A DNA stretch of 16,092 nucleotides from WLWS01 sp047638675 (GTDB lineage Bacteria; Pseudomonadota; Gammaproteobacteria; Eutrophobiales; Eutrophobiaceae), in the NCBI GenBank assembly GCA_047638675.1, contig JBLIML010000082.1, positions 1-16,092 on the forward strand. The letters run 5' to 3'. Numbering within the stretch: the stretch's first letter is position 1; every line of letters begins with the position of its first letter. The position numbers were made by a program, and so were the translations under genes. Shown piece after piece: positions 6,549-13,120 of this stretch. The notes under the pieces are model-generated. The model saw only the letters and a list, made by a program, of their open reading frames with translations, had not been told where the DNA came from and did not search any database.

Positions 6549-7208
6549 ATGAATAAAGATGATAATACGTATATACCGGCCTTAAAATTCAATTGGCTCA
6601 CCGGTATTTATGATCCGGTCATCGCATTAACAACCAGAGAGCGTGCCTTCAAAACACGGCTCATTAAGCAGGCGGCAATCCGCGATGGTCATGAGGTGTT
6701 AGATGTCGGCAGTGGGACGGGCACCTTGAGCATATGGATAAAGAAAAAAACGAGGGCCGCCTATGTTACCGGCTTAGATGGCGATGAGAAAATACTCAGT
6801 ATTGCCCGGCGAAAAGCGAAAAAAGCAGGTGTCGATATCAATTTTACACATGGCATGTCTTACGAGATGCCCTATCAAGATGAACGTTTTGACCGCGTTC
6901 TCTCCAGTTTGTTTTTCCATCACCTTAATACCCAAAACAAGGAACGAACGTTTCGAGAGTGTTTTCGCGTCATCAAGCCCGGTGGCCAGTTGCATATCGC
7001 TGACTGGGGCAAACCCGCTAATGGATTGATGCGGTTATTATTTTATCAAATACAACTGCTCGACGGTTTCAAGACCACGGAAGATAATATTCGCGGGTAT
7101 TTACCGCCATTAATGCGAATAAGCGGATTTGAAAACGTCGAAATCTTCGGTGAAGTATCCACCATCTTCGGCACCATGACACTGTATCGCGCAATCAAGC
7201 CTGTTTGA
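6549..7208 (+). CDS. Class I SAM-dependent methyltransferase (UbiE-like fold)
   Basis: This 219-residue cytosolic enzyme has the SAM-binding motif I at residues 50-58 (Val-Leu-Asp-Val-Gly-Ser-Gly-Thr-Gly), an acidic residue after the next strand (Gly-Leu-Asp-Gly-Asp) and the Arg-Val-Leu-Ser-Ser-Leu-x-x-His-His motif typical of UbiE/Coq5-like methyltransferases. Arg-Val-Ile-Lys-Pro-Gly-Gly follows at the usual place. GGAGGA at 6535-6540 fixes the start. It is the last gene of the rightward metal operon, 26 bp after the cytochrome. Its substrate cannot be read from sequence. In this setting a metal or metalloid, a quinone or a small metallophore are possibilities, none shown. Confidence 0.85.
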   Translation: MNKDDNTYIPALKFNWLTGIYDPVIALTTRERAFKTRLIKQAAIRDGHEVLDVGSGTGTLSIWIKKKTRAAYVTGLDGDEKILSIARRKAKKAGVDINFTHGMSYEMPYQDERFDRVLSSLFFHHLNTQNKERTFRECFRVIKPGGQLHIADWGKPANGLMRLLFYQIQLLDGFKTTEDNIRGYLPPLMRISGFENVEIFGEVSTIFGTMTLYRAIKPV

Positions 7209-7762
7209 GGGGTATTAATGTTGAAGGGGTTTAAATCCTGAGTATCTTTCACGGGCAATAATTTTTTAGTGACATATCCCGGTTTGACCAATATCGGTAA
7301 TGTATTGTCAAACTCTTGTAATATTCTTCGCGCATCCTAATGACTTTCCGGGTCGGTATAGGAAAAACGCACTCATCTCTCTCCTAACGCGTTCAGACTT
7401 ATTCCGATCCTGAAATTAAAATGAAGAATGACGAACGGAGAAATTATGATGCAATATTAAGAAAGAGAATTGATGTTAAATTATTCATGTGACTTGTTAG
7501 AGGACTTCGATCAAAATTTTCAATATGACATCGAACTACTAAATAATGTACTCGACATGACCGGCGTTAATAATTTTGATGCACTTCAAAAATTAGACCC
7601 TGGTTATATTTGTGATATTGCTCAACCATTTTTAATGTGTTTTGTTGCACCACGGGCACTCTATCGACAATCACGACGAGGCTGATTTATCCTCGTATCA
7701 ACTATTGTCCCCTTTAGAAAATGTGCGTCAAACCGGGGTAGGATTACTCAGACCCCTATTTC
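7209..7762. other. AT-rich stretch with no confident gene
   Basis: This 554-bp stretch separates the metal operon from the decarboxylase. Its middle (about 7400-7640) is clearly richer in A and T than its neighbours. It contains the doubtful ORF listed at 7473-7685. Just before that ORF are a tiny four-codon reading frame (7446-7460) preceded by GGAG, and a 23-codon frame from an ATG at 7421. A 6-bp inverted repeat (ACGAGG at 7676-7681, CCTCGT at 7691-7696) spans the ORF's stop but has no T-run. No standard terminator was found for either flanking gene. It may be the remains of a lost gene. Confidence 0.5.
7473..7685 (+). CDS. Doubtful short hypothetical ORF
   Basis: This is a 70-codon open frame starting at ATG 7473; a TTG one codon earlier is also possible. 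The product is acidic in its first half (Asp/Glu/Asn/Leu-rich) and has two Cys, then turns basic at the end (Arg-Gln-Ser-Arg-Arg). I recognise no family. A weak AAAGAGA lies before it. The high AT content, the short overlapping frames upstream and the abrupt end suggest either a small accessory gene or a broken fragment. It may also be non-coding. Confidence 0.3.
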   Translation: MLNYSCDLLEDFDQNFQYDIELLNNVLDMTGVNNFDALQKLDPGYICDIAQPFLMCFVAPRALYRQSRRG

Positions 7763-9211
7763 TCAGCTGTATTTTTTTGCTGCCTCGTTTAACAGCCGCC
7801 AGGCATTTTCGACATGTCGCATTTCTGTTCGTGTCTGACCGATTGACATTCGAATAGTGTATAAGCCATTTAATTTTGTATGGGTTAAATAGGCCTTCCC
7901 GCTCTTATTAACTGTCGTCATGATGGCCTCGCTCATTTCATCTCCATCTTTATGCCGGAAACAAATCAGGTTTAAGGGATTATCCACCACCAACTCAAAG
8001 TCATCGCTATCAATCACCCATTGTTTGAACTGCTGTGACATTTCTACGTGATAACGAATATGGTGTTGCAAACCTTCTACACCATAGTGCCTGATAGCGA
8101 ACCATAATTTTAGCGCACGGAAACGTCGGCCAAGGGGAATGTGCCAATCCCGGTAGTCAATCACGGCGCCAGCGTTGGTCGCCTCATTCTTTAAATATTC
8201 AGGCAAGATGCTAAGGGCATTGATGAGAGCCGCACGATCTGCTACAAAAAACGCATTACAATCAAAATTTGTGAACATCCATTTATGCGGATTGAAGGTA
8301 TAACTATCAGCATGATCGACACCATCGTTGATATAACGAAACTCAGGGCAAATTGCTGCGGTGCCGGCGGCTGCCGCATCGACATGTAACCACAATCCAT
8401 GCTTTTGCGTGACCTTTGCCATTTCCGCAACTGAATCCAGAGCCAAAGACGACGTTGTTCCCACACAGGTACATACAAAAAACGGCGTCAACCCGTCTTC
8501 TTTATCTTTTTGGATTTGTGCATCCAGCGCTTCTGGGCGCATGCGAAATAGCTCATCAACTTCGATGAGTCGCAAGTTATCTGTACCGATACCTGCAACC
8601 TTACAACCTTTTTCTATAGAGGAATGTGCTTGTGCAGAGGTGTAGGCGATTAACTTCCCTCTACCTCCTTTTTTATTGACCTCTCCTTTGCTGACTCTCT
8701 CGCGCGCGGCTATCAAGGCACACAAGGTGGCATCGGAGGCCGAATGTTGTATTACCCCGCCACCTTTTGTATGCGACATGAATTTTTCCGGTAAACCCAG
8801 CATCTTCACTAACCAGTCCATGACATGGGTTTCGACTTCCGTGCAGGCAGGGCTAGTCACCCAGGACATACCCTGAACACTGAGGCCAGCGGAAATAATT
8901 TCACCAAGAATGGCCGGTGGCGAGCTGTTGCCGGGGAAAAACGCAAAGAAATTCGGCGATTGCCAATGCGTGATTCCTGGCATAACAACCTCATTCACAT
9001 CTTTTAGCATCGCTTCAAAACTCTCTCCTTTCTCCGGTGCAGATTCTGGTAGTAGCTTACGGATATCGCCGGGTTTTACCTGCGACATCACCGGATAGTC
9101 CTCAACATTTTTAAGGTAGTCCACTACCCAATCGATAGCGGCATAGCCATTTTTACGAAAGGTTTCCAGGTCCATGTGATAGTTATCTTTCTTGCTCATA
9201 ATTTCATCCAA
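7763..9211 (-). CDS. PLP-dependent aromatic-L-amino-acid-type decarboxylase
   Basis: This 482-residue group II decarboxylase is close in length and motifs to DOPA/tyrosine/tryptophan decarboxylases. These enzymes use pyridoxal phosphate in the cytosol to turn aromatic amino acids into arylethylamines. The PLP lysine is Lys310 in Asn-Pro-His-Lys-Trp, and Asp278 in His-Val-Asp-Ala-Ala-Ala-Ala-Gly should hold the pyridine nitrogen. The N-terminal His-Trp-Gln-Ser-Pro-Asn-Phe-Phe-Ala-Phe-Phe-Pro and Ser-Pro-Ala-Cys-Thr-Glu motifs are those of the family. Where most aromatic decarboxylases have Ala-Tyr-Ala-Gly, this one has Ala-Ala-Ala-Gly, and Gly-Met-Ser-Trp stands for Gly-Phe-x-Trp; both may change substrate choice. 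An AAGGAC precedes the ATG at 9211, and a second in-frame ATG lies at 9199. It is divergent from the PQQ dehydrogenase. The exact amino acid is unknown. Confidence 0.9.
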   Translation of the reverse strand: MDEIMSKKDNYHMDLETFRKNGYAAIDWVVDYLKNVEDYPVMSQVKPGDIRKLLPESAPEKGESFEAMLKDVNEVVMPGITHWQSPNFFAFFPGNSSPPAILGEIISAGLSVQGMSWVTSPACTEVETHVMDWLVKMLGLPEKFMSHTKGGGVIQHSASDATLCALIAARERVSKGEVNKKGGRGKLIAYTSAQAHSSIEKGCKVAGIGTDNLRLIEVDELFRMRPEALDAQIQKDKEDGLTPFFVCTCVGTTSSLALDSVAEMAKVTQKHGLWLHVDAAAAGTAAICPEFRYINDGVDHADSYTFNPHKWMFTNFDCNAFFVADRAALINALSILPEYLKNEATNAGAVIDYRDWHIPLGRRFRALKLWFAIRHYGVEGLQHHIRYHVEMSQQFKQWVIDSDDFELVVDNPLNLICFRHKDGDEMSEAIMTTVNKSGKAYLTHTKLNGLYTIRMSIGQTRTEMRHVENAWRLLNEAAKKYS

Positions 9212-9334
9212 AGTGTCCTTTATATTTTATTTATCAGACTTATATGAAATTAGCATATCAGTCAGTTATAACTAGTACAATGCACCTTGATGTAAGTACA
9301 TAATTTTTATCTGTTCACCCATCAATACATCATT
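9212..9334. promoter_or_regulatory. Divergent promoter region, decarboxylase / PQQ dehydrogenase
   Basis: This 123-bp AT-rich gap must contain promoters for both genes. A good plus-strand -10 candidate, TACAAT, lies at 9276-9281 without a convincing -35. Minus-strand ACATCAAG-N7-GTAC (9275-9293) matches the same spaced words at 2221-2239. No Shine-Dalgarno is visible for the dehydrogenase. Confidence 0.4.
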
Positions 9335-11104
9335 ATGGTCAAACTACTTCGTCTTCGAACAGCGCTTGTTTTCGCTTTCTATATATCATCGCTACTACTG
9401 CCCGGTTCTATACTGGCCGACAAGGATAATTCGCAAGAGGCAAGTTATAGCCCGGTAAGCGATGCGCGTCTGCTAAAACCCGAAGCTAGAAACTGGTTAC
9501 AATCGCGTCAAAACTACTCGGGTTGGGGTTACAGTCCACTAAAAAAAATTACAGCGGCCAATGTCTCTGAGTTAAGCCTTGCCTGGAGCTATTCCACCGG
9601 TGCCAAAGGCGCACATGAAGCGGCACCCATTATTAATGACGGGTTTATGTACGTCTCTACACCCGAAAACCAGGTTATTGCACTGGACGCAAAAAGCGGA
9701 TACGAGCTATGGCGCTTTAAACGTTCTCTACCGCCGGATCACTTTGCGATGCATCCCACCAACCGCGGAATTGCGCTTTACGATGACAAAGTCTATTACT
9801 CTGGCCTCGATACCTGCGCCATAGCCCTGGACGCCGTTAGCGGAGAGCAGATTTGGGAGAACTGTCTCGCCGACTGGAAGCTGGGATTTCATATGACCCT
9901 TGCACCACTGGCCATAGAAGGAAAAATTCTGTTCGGGGTCTCGGGTGCTGAATTTGGTATACGTTGTTTCCTCGTGGCGCTTGATGCACAAACAGGTAAG
10001 GAATTGTGGCGAACCTACACCATCCCGGAACCCGGTGAGCCCGGTAACGAGACCTGGCCTGGTGAGACCTGGCGTGCCGGCGGCGGTTCCATCTGGATGA
10101 CAGGCACCTATGATTCGAATATGAATTTGGTCTATTACGGCGTCGGCAACGCCGCCCCCTGGTTGCCTGAGATGCGCAAAGGCGACAATCTATATACCAA
10201 TTCAGTTCTCGCCATTGATCCGGATACAGGCAAGATAAAAAGCCATCATCAGTATCACTGGAACGGTGGATGGGATTGGGATGAAGTCACGCCGCCGCTT
10301 CTTATTGATGTCAAAGGTAACGATGGGAAAATGAAGAAAGGATTAGTACACGCGGGACGCAATGGTTATCTATGGTGGCTGGAAAGGAAACAGGACAGTA
10401 TTGAATTCATAGATGCCAAACCCTTTGTTACACAAAATGTGTTTAGTCACATTGACCCGCTTAGTGGTCGACCAGACTATCACGCCGACAAAGTTCCAGG
10501 CATCGATAAAACGGTGACATTCTGTCCTTCTGTCTGGGGCGGCAAAGATTGGCCACCGGAAGCCTTTAATCCCGAAACAGGATTGTTATATATCCCTGCC
10601 CATGAAAATCTCTGTAGTGAATTGACGGGTAAAGCTGTGGAAAATGAAGCTGGAAAGGAATACATCGGTTTTGACATAGAGGCGCTCATGTCAATGATAC
10701 GTTTTGAAGGTGGAGACGGGATGGGTAGAGATATTCACATAGGCGAAATCCAGGCCTGGGATGTGAATCAACGCAAACGTGTCTGGACTTATGAAATGGA
10801 TGCAATGAACTGGGGCCCTCTACTCACTACAGCGGGGAATCTGGTGTTCTCCGGAGGTAGTAACGACAGGGCCTTTCGGGCTTTGAATGCCAGCACGGGA
10901 GAGCTCTTGTGGGAAACACGGCTCAATGCCGGAGTAATGGGCATTCCGGTGTCTTTTATGGTTGATAATGTGCAATACATTGCTGTACAGGCTGGCTGGG
11001 GATTGGCAGGTGAGCTCATGCAAGCAACATTTGACATCGTACGCAAAGAAAAAAATGTGATCCCCACCGATGGTGCGATTTGGGTATTTGCCCTTCGAGA
11101 ATAA
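9335..11104 (+). CDS. PQQ-dependent alcohol dehydrogenase, lanthanide-type ligands
   Basis: This 589-residue periplasmic quinoprotein belongs to the methanol/ethanol dehydrogenase family and should oxidise alcohols to aldehydes with PQQ. Residues 7-28 are a signal peptide. The propeller begins with an Asn-Tyr-Ser-Gly-Trp-Gly-Tyr-Ser-Pro-Leu motif, and repeated Ala-Leu-Asp-Ala-x-x-Gly-x-x-x-Trp tryptophan-docking motifs follow. Metal and catalytic residues appear as Glu206, Asn272, Asp314 and Asp316. The Asp-Trp-Asp pattern is the one seen in lanthanide-dependent XoxF-type enzymes, while calcium enzymes have Ala or Ser at the last place. The vicinal Cys-Cys usually found before Asn-Arg-Gly is replaced by Met-His. 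There is no C-terminal haem domain. It faces the decarboxylase and precedes the FAD hydroxylase by 75 bp. The family is firm; metal and substrate are inferred. Confidence 0.88.
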   Translation: MVKLLRLRTALVFAFYISSLLLPGSILADKDNSQEASYSPVSDARLLKPEARNWLQSRQNYSGWGYSPLKKITAANVSELSLAWSYSTGAKGAHEAAPIINDGFMYVSTPENQVIALDAKSGYELWRFKRSLPPDHFAMHPTNRGIALYDDKVYYSGLDTCAIALDAVSGEQIWENCLADWKLGFHMTLAPLAIEGKILFGVSGAEFGIRCFLVALDAQTGKELWRTYTIPEPGEPGNETWPGETWRAGGGSIWMTGTYDSNMNLVYYGVGNAAPWLPEMRKGDNLYTNSVLAIDPDTGKIKSHHQYHWNGGWDWDEVTPPLLIDVKGNDGKMKKGLVHAGRNGYLWWLERKQDSIEFIDAKPFVTQNVFSHIDPLSGRPDYHADKVPGIDKTVTFCPSVWGGKDWPPEAFNPETGLLYIPAHENLCSELTGKAVENEAGKEYIGFDIEALMSMIRFEGGDGMGRDIHIGEIQAWDVNQRKRVWTYEMDAMNWGPLLTTAGNLVFSGGSNDRAFRALNASTGELLWETRLNAGVMGIPVSFMVDNVQYIAVQAGWGLAGELMQATFDIVRKEKNVIPTDGAIWVFALRE

Positions 11105-11179
11105 ATCCTTACTCCCTTGTCCTTAATCCTATGGACGTTTAAATTGGTCATGATTGTGTATGCTCGTAAATAAAATGGA

Positions 11180-12877
11180 ATGACTCGAATCGGGAAAAAA
11201 GTAATGGCAAAGTATGGCGATATCGGTGATGCAAAAAATACCTCCAAACAGGCCCGTAAAACTTATGACTTCGTCCAACCTGAAGAAATCGAATCAAGTG
11301 AGATTCAGCATTATCCGGTAGTGATTGTTGGCGGTGGCCCAATTGGATTATCCACAGCCATTGGTCTGGCCCAGTATGGTATTAAGTCGGTTGTTTTAGA
11401 AAAATACAACACCGTTAGTGATGGCTCCCGAGCAATATGCTGGGCCAAAAGAACCCTGGAAATTTTTGACCGTCTAGGTACGGGTGACCGCATGGTAGAG
11501 AAAGGCGTAACCTGGAATCAGGGTAAAGTTTACTTTGGTGCAGACCCCGAACCTATTTACAGTTTTGATCTCTTGCAGGACAAAGAACAGAAATATCCCG
11601 CCTTTATTAATCTGCAACAGTTTTATGCTGAAGAGTATTTGATTGACCTGTTTCCGCAATACTCGCAAACACAAATCCGTTGGCAAAATGAGGTCATTGA
11701 TGTAGATAACGCGGATGACAAAGTCACGGCGACAGTAAAGACTCCCGCTGGTAACTACAAGATAAGTGGCGACTACCTGATCGCCGCTGACGGGCACCGA
11801 AGCCCGGTTCGTACCGCGATGGGACTGGATTTCGAAGGTCGGATATTTGAGGATCATTTTTTGATCGCTGATGTAAAGATGAAAGCCGACTTTCCAGCCA
11901 TTCGCCGTTTTTGGTTCGACCCGCCTTTCAACCCGGGGCAAACATCACTCATTCATAAACAGGCAGATGACATCTGGAGAATTGATTTTCAGATGGGCTG
12001 GGATATCGATCGTGAAGAAGTGATGAAAGAAGAGAATATTGACGCCAGGGTACGCGCCTTTCTCGGCCCTGATATTGAATTCGAATATGATTGGGTAAGT
12101 CTCTATACTTTTCAATGCAGACGTATGAAAAAGTTTGTGCACAATCGTGTGATCTTTGCCGGTGATTCGGCTCATCTCGTTTCACCTTTTGGCGCTCGAG
12201 GGGCTAACGGCGGTATGCAGGATGTGGACAACCTGATTTGGAAGCTGGATCTTATCTTCAGGAATATTGCGCCTCCCTCGTTTATCAATAGTTATGATGA
12301 TGAACGCATCTATGGCGCCGAGGAAAATGTTACCAATTCCTCCCGTAGTACCGATTTTATGACACCAAAAAGTGAAATTAGTCTGGCCTTCCGCGATGCC
12401 GCCCTGGAACTGGCCAGAGACTTTCCATTTGCACGCGGCATAGTCAATCCAGGTCGTCTCTCTTCTCCTTGCACTTTGGACTACTCGCCTTTGAATACGG
12501 AAGACGAAGATACATTTACCGACAAACAACGGCCAGGCAGTCCTTGCATGGATGCGCCAATTACAATCAACAATGGAGATAGCTGGTTTTTGAACCAGTT
12601 GGGCGAACGTTTTGTCGGTTTGTATTTTGCTGGCAATGACGAATCTGCTAAGGAAGACATACAACAAAGTCAGGGCATTCCCTTTGATATCCTCACAATC
12701 GGCACGGATGAAACGGATATCATCGATAAAAACGGTTTGCTGCAACAACACTACGACGCCACGCCAGGCACATTTTATCTCATCCGACCAGACCAGCATG
12801 TGGCGGCACGATGGCGCAATTATAATTCGAGTAAAATAGATTGCGCCCTCGCGAGAGCCACTGGTAATTTGGCATAA
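11180..12877 (+). CDS. Class A FAD-dependent aromatic hydroxylase (MhpA-like)
   Basis: This 565-residue flavoprotein monooxygenase probably hydroxylates a phenolic ring with NAD(P)H and oxygen in the cytosol. It has the FAD dinucleotide motif Gly51-x-Gly53-x-x-Gly56, the FAD/NAD(P)H motif with Asp204-Gly205-His-Arg, and the second FAD motif Gly328-Asp329-Ser-Ala-His332 followed by Pro-Phe-Gly-Ala-Arg-Gly. The last 120 residues look like the thioredoxin-like tail of MhpA and phenol hydroxylases, including Leu-Ile-Arg-Pro-Asp-Gln-His-Val-Ala-Ala-Arg-Trp near the end. The first 45 residues are a less usual extension. The chosen ATG has only a weak ribosome site; ATG 11204 is an alternative. It lies 75 bp after the PQQ dehydrogenase, so they may be co-transcribed. 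The substrate is unknown. Confidence 0.88.
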   Translation: MTRIGKKVMAKYGDIGDAKNTSKQARKTYDFVQPEEIESSEIQHYPVVIVGGGPIGLSTAIGLAQYGIKSVVLEKYNTVSDGSRAICWAKRTLEIFDRLGTGDRMVEKGVTWNQGKVYFGADPEPIYSFDLLQDKEQKYPAFINLQQFYAEEYLIDLFPQYSQTQIRWQNEVIDVDNADDKVTATVKTPAGNYKISGDYLIAADGHRSPVRTAMGLDFEGRIFEDHFLIADVKMKADFPAIRRFWFDPPFNPGQTSLIHKQADDIWRIDFQMGWDIDREEVMKEENIDARVRAFLGPDIEFEYDWVSLYTFQCRRMKKFVHNRVIFAGDSAHLVSPFGARGANGGMQDVDNLIWKLDLIFRNIAPPSFINSYDDERIYGAEENVTNSSRSTDFMTPKSEISLAFRDAALELARDFPFARGIVNPGRLSSPCTLDYSPLNTEDEDTFTDKQRPGSPCMDAPITINNGDSWFLNQLGERFVGLYFAGNDESAKEDIQQSQGIPFDILTIGTDETDIIDKNGLLQQHYDATPGTFYLIRPDQHVAARWRNYNSSKIDCALARATGNLA

Positions 12878-12897
12878 AAGAAATAAAGTTAAAATAT

Positions 12898-12927
12898 TTC
12901 ACAAGACCCATTTTTATTTGTTAGACT
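12898..12927 (+). promoter_or_regulatory. Candidate promoter of the thiamine-uptake operon
   Basis: TTCACA (12898-12903) and TAGACT (12922-12927) are separated by 18 bp, and TG one base before the -10 gives it an extended form. A start near 12934 would place the riboswitch aptamer about 25 bases into the RNA. A perfect 6-bp hairpin with arms CTCCAT (12938-12943) and ATGGAG (12947-12952) would form at the RNA's beginning. Confidence 0.45.
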
Positions 12928-12956
12928 AAGCGCACTTCTCCATTCAATGGAGGAAT

Positions 12957-13042
12957 AACCTAAGGGGTGGCCATAAGGCCTGAGACATCGTTTTGATGGA
13001 CCCTGGAACCTGATCCGGATAATGCCGGCGTAGGAATAGGAC
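12957..13042 (+). ncRNA. TPP (thi-box) riboswitch
   Basis: The thi-box is almost complete. GGGGTG is at 12964-12969 and CTGAGA at 12980-12985. A CATC/GATG variable stem spans 12986-12998. ACCC follows at 13000-13003, then GAACCTGATCCGG (13006-13018), TAATGCCGGCG and TAGGAA. The closing stem P1 pairs CCTA (12959-12962) with TAGG (13037-13040), and CCGG at 13015-13018 pairs with CCGG at 13025-13028. It binds thiamine pyrophosphate and would lower expression of the transport genes that follow. It starts about 80 bases after the FAD hydroxylase, which it does not control. Confidence 0.96.
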
Positions 13043-13068
13043 ACTGCATAAGTTTTCAGTTTTTATTC

Positions 13069-13112
13069 TCTCCACCTATCCGGGTCTCTGATTAGCAATT
13101 TTTTTTGGAGAC
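13069..13112 (+). promoter_or_regulatory. Expression platform with two possible anti-Shine-Dalgarno arms
   Basis: The receptor's Shine-Dalgarno lies in TGGAGA (13106-13111). It can pair perfectly with TCTCCA at 13069-13074, and the overlapping GAGAC (13108-13112) can pair with GTCTC at 13084-13088. No T-run follows a stable hairpin, so translational control fits better than termination. Confidence 0.5.
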
Positions 13113-13120
13113 TTAATATA

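Noticed and set aside
7676..7696. Rho-independent terminator after the short ORF
   Set aside because: The 6-bp stem is perfect, but the loop is 9 bases and no T-run follows on either strand.
7642..7857. 71-codon plus-strand open frame overlapping the decarboxylase 3' end
   Set aside because: It runs antisense through a well-supported enzyme gene, has no ribosome site, and its product resembles no family.
10789..11247. 152-codon minus-strand frame across the end of the PQQ dehydrogenase
   Set aside because: It overlaps conserved dehydrogenase motifs and the next gene's start, and has no recognisable features.
11945..12799. Long minus-strand open frames inside the FAD hydroxylase (up to 205 codons)
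   Set aside because: They are antisense to a gene with all family motifs, lack ribosome sites, and their products look like random translation.
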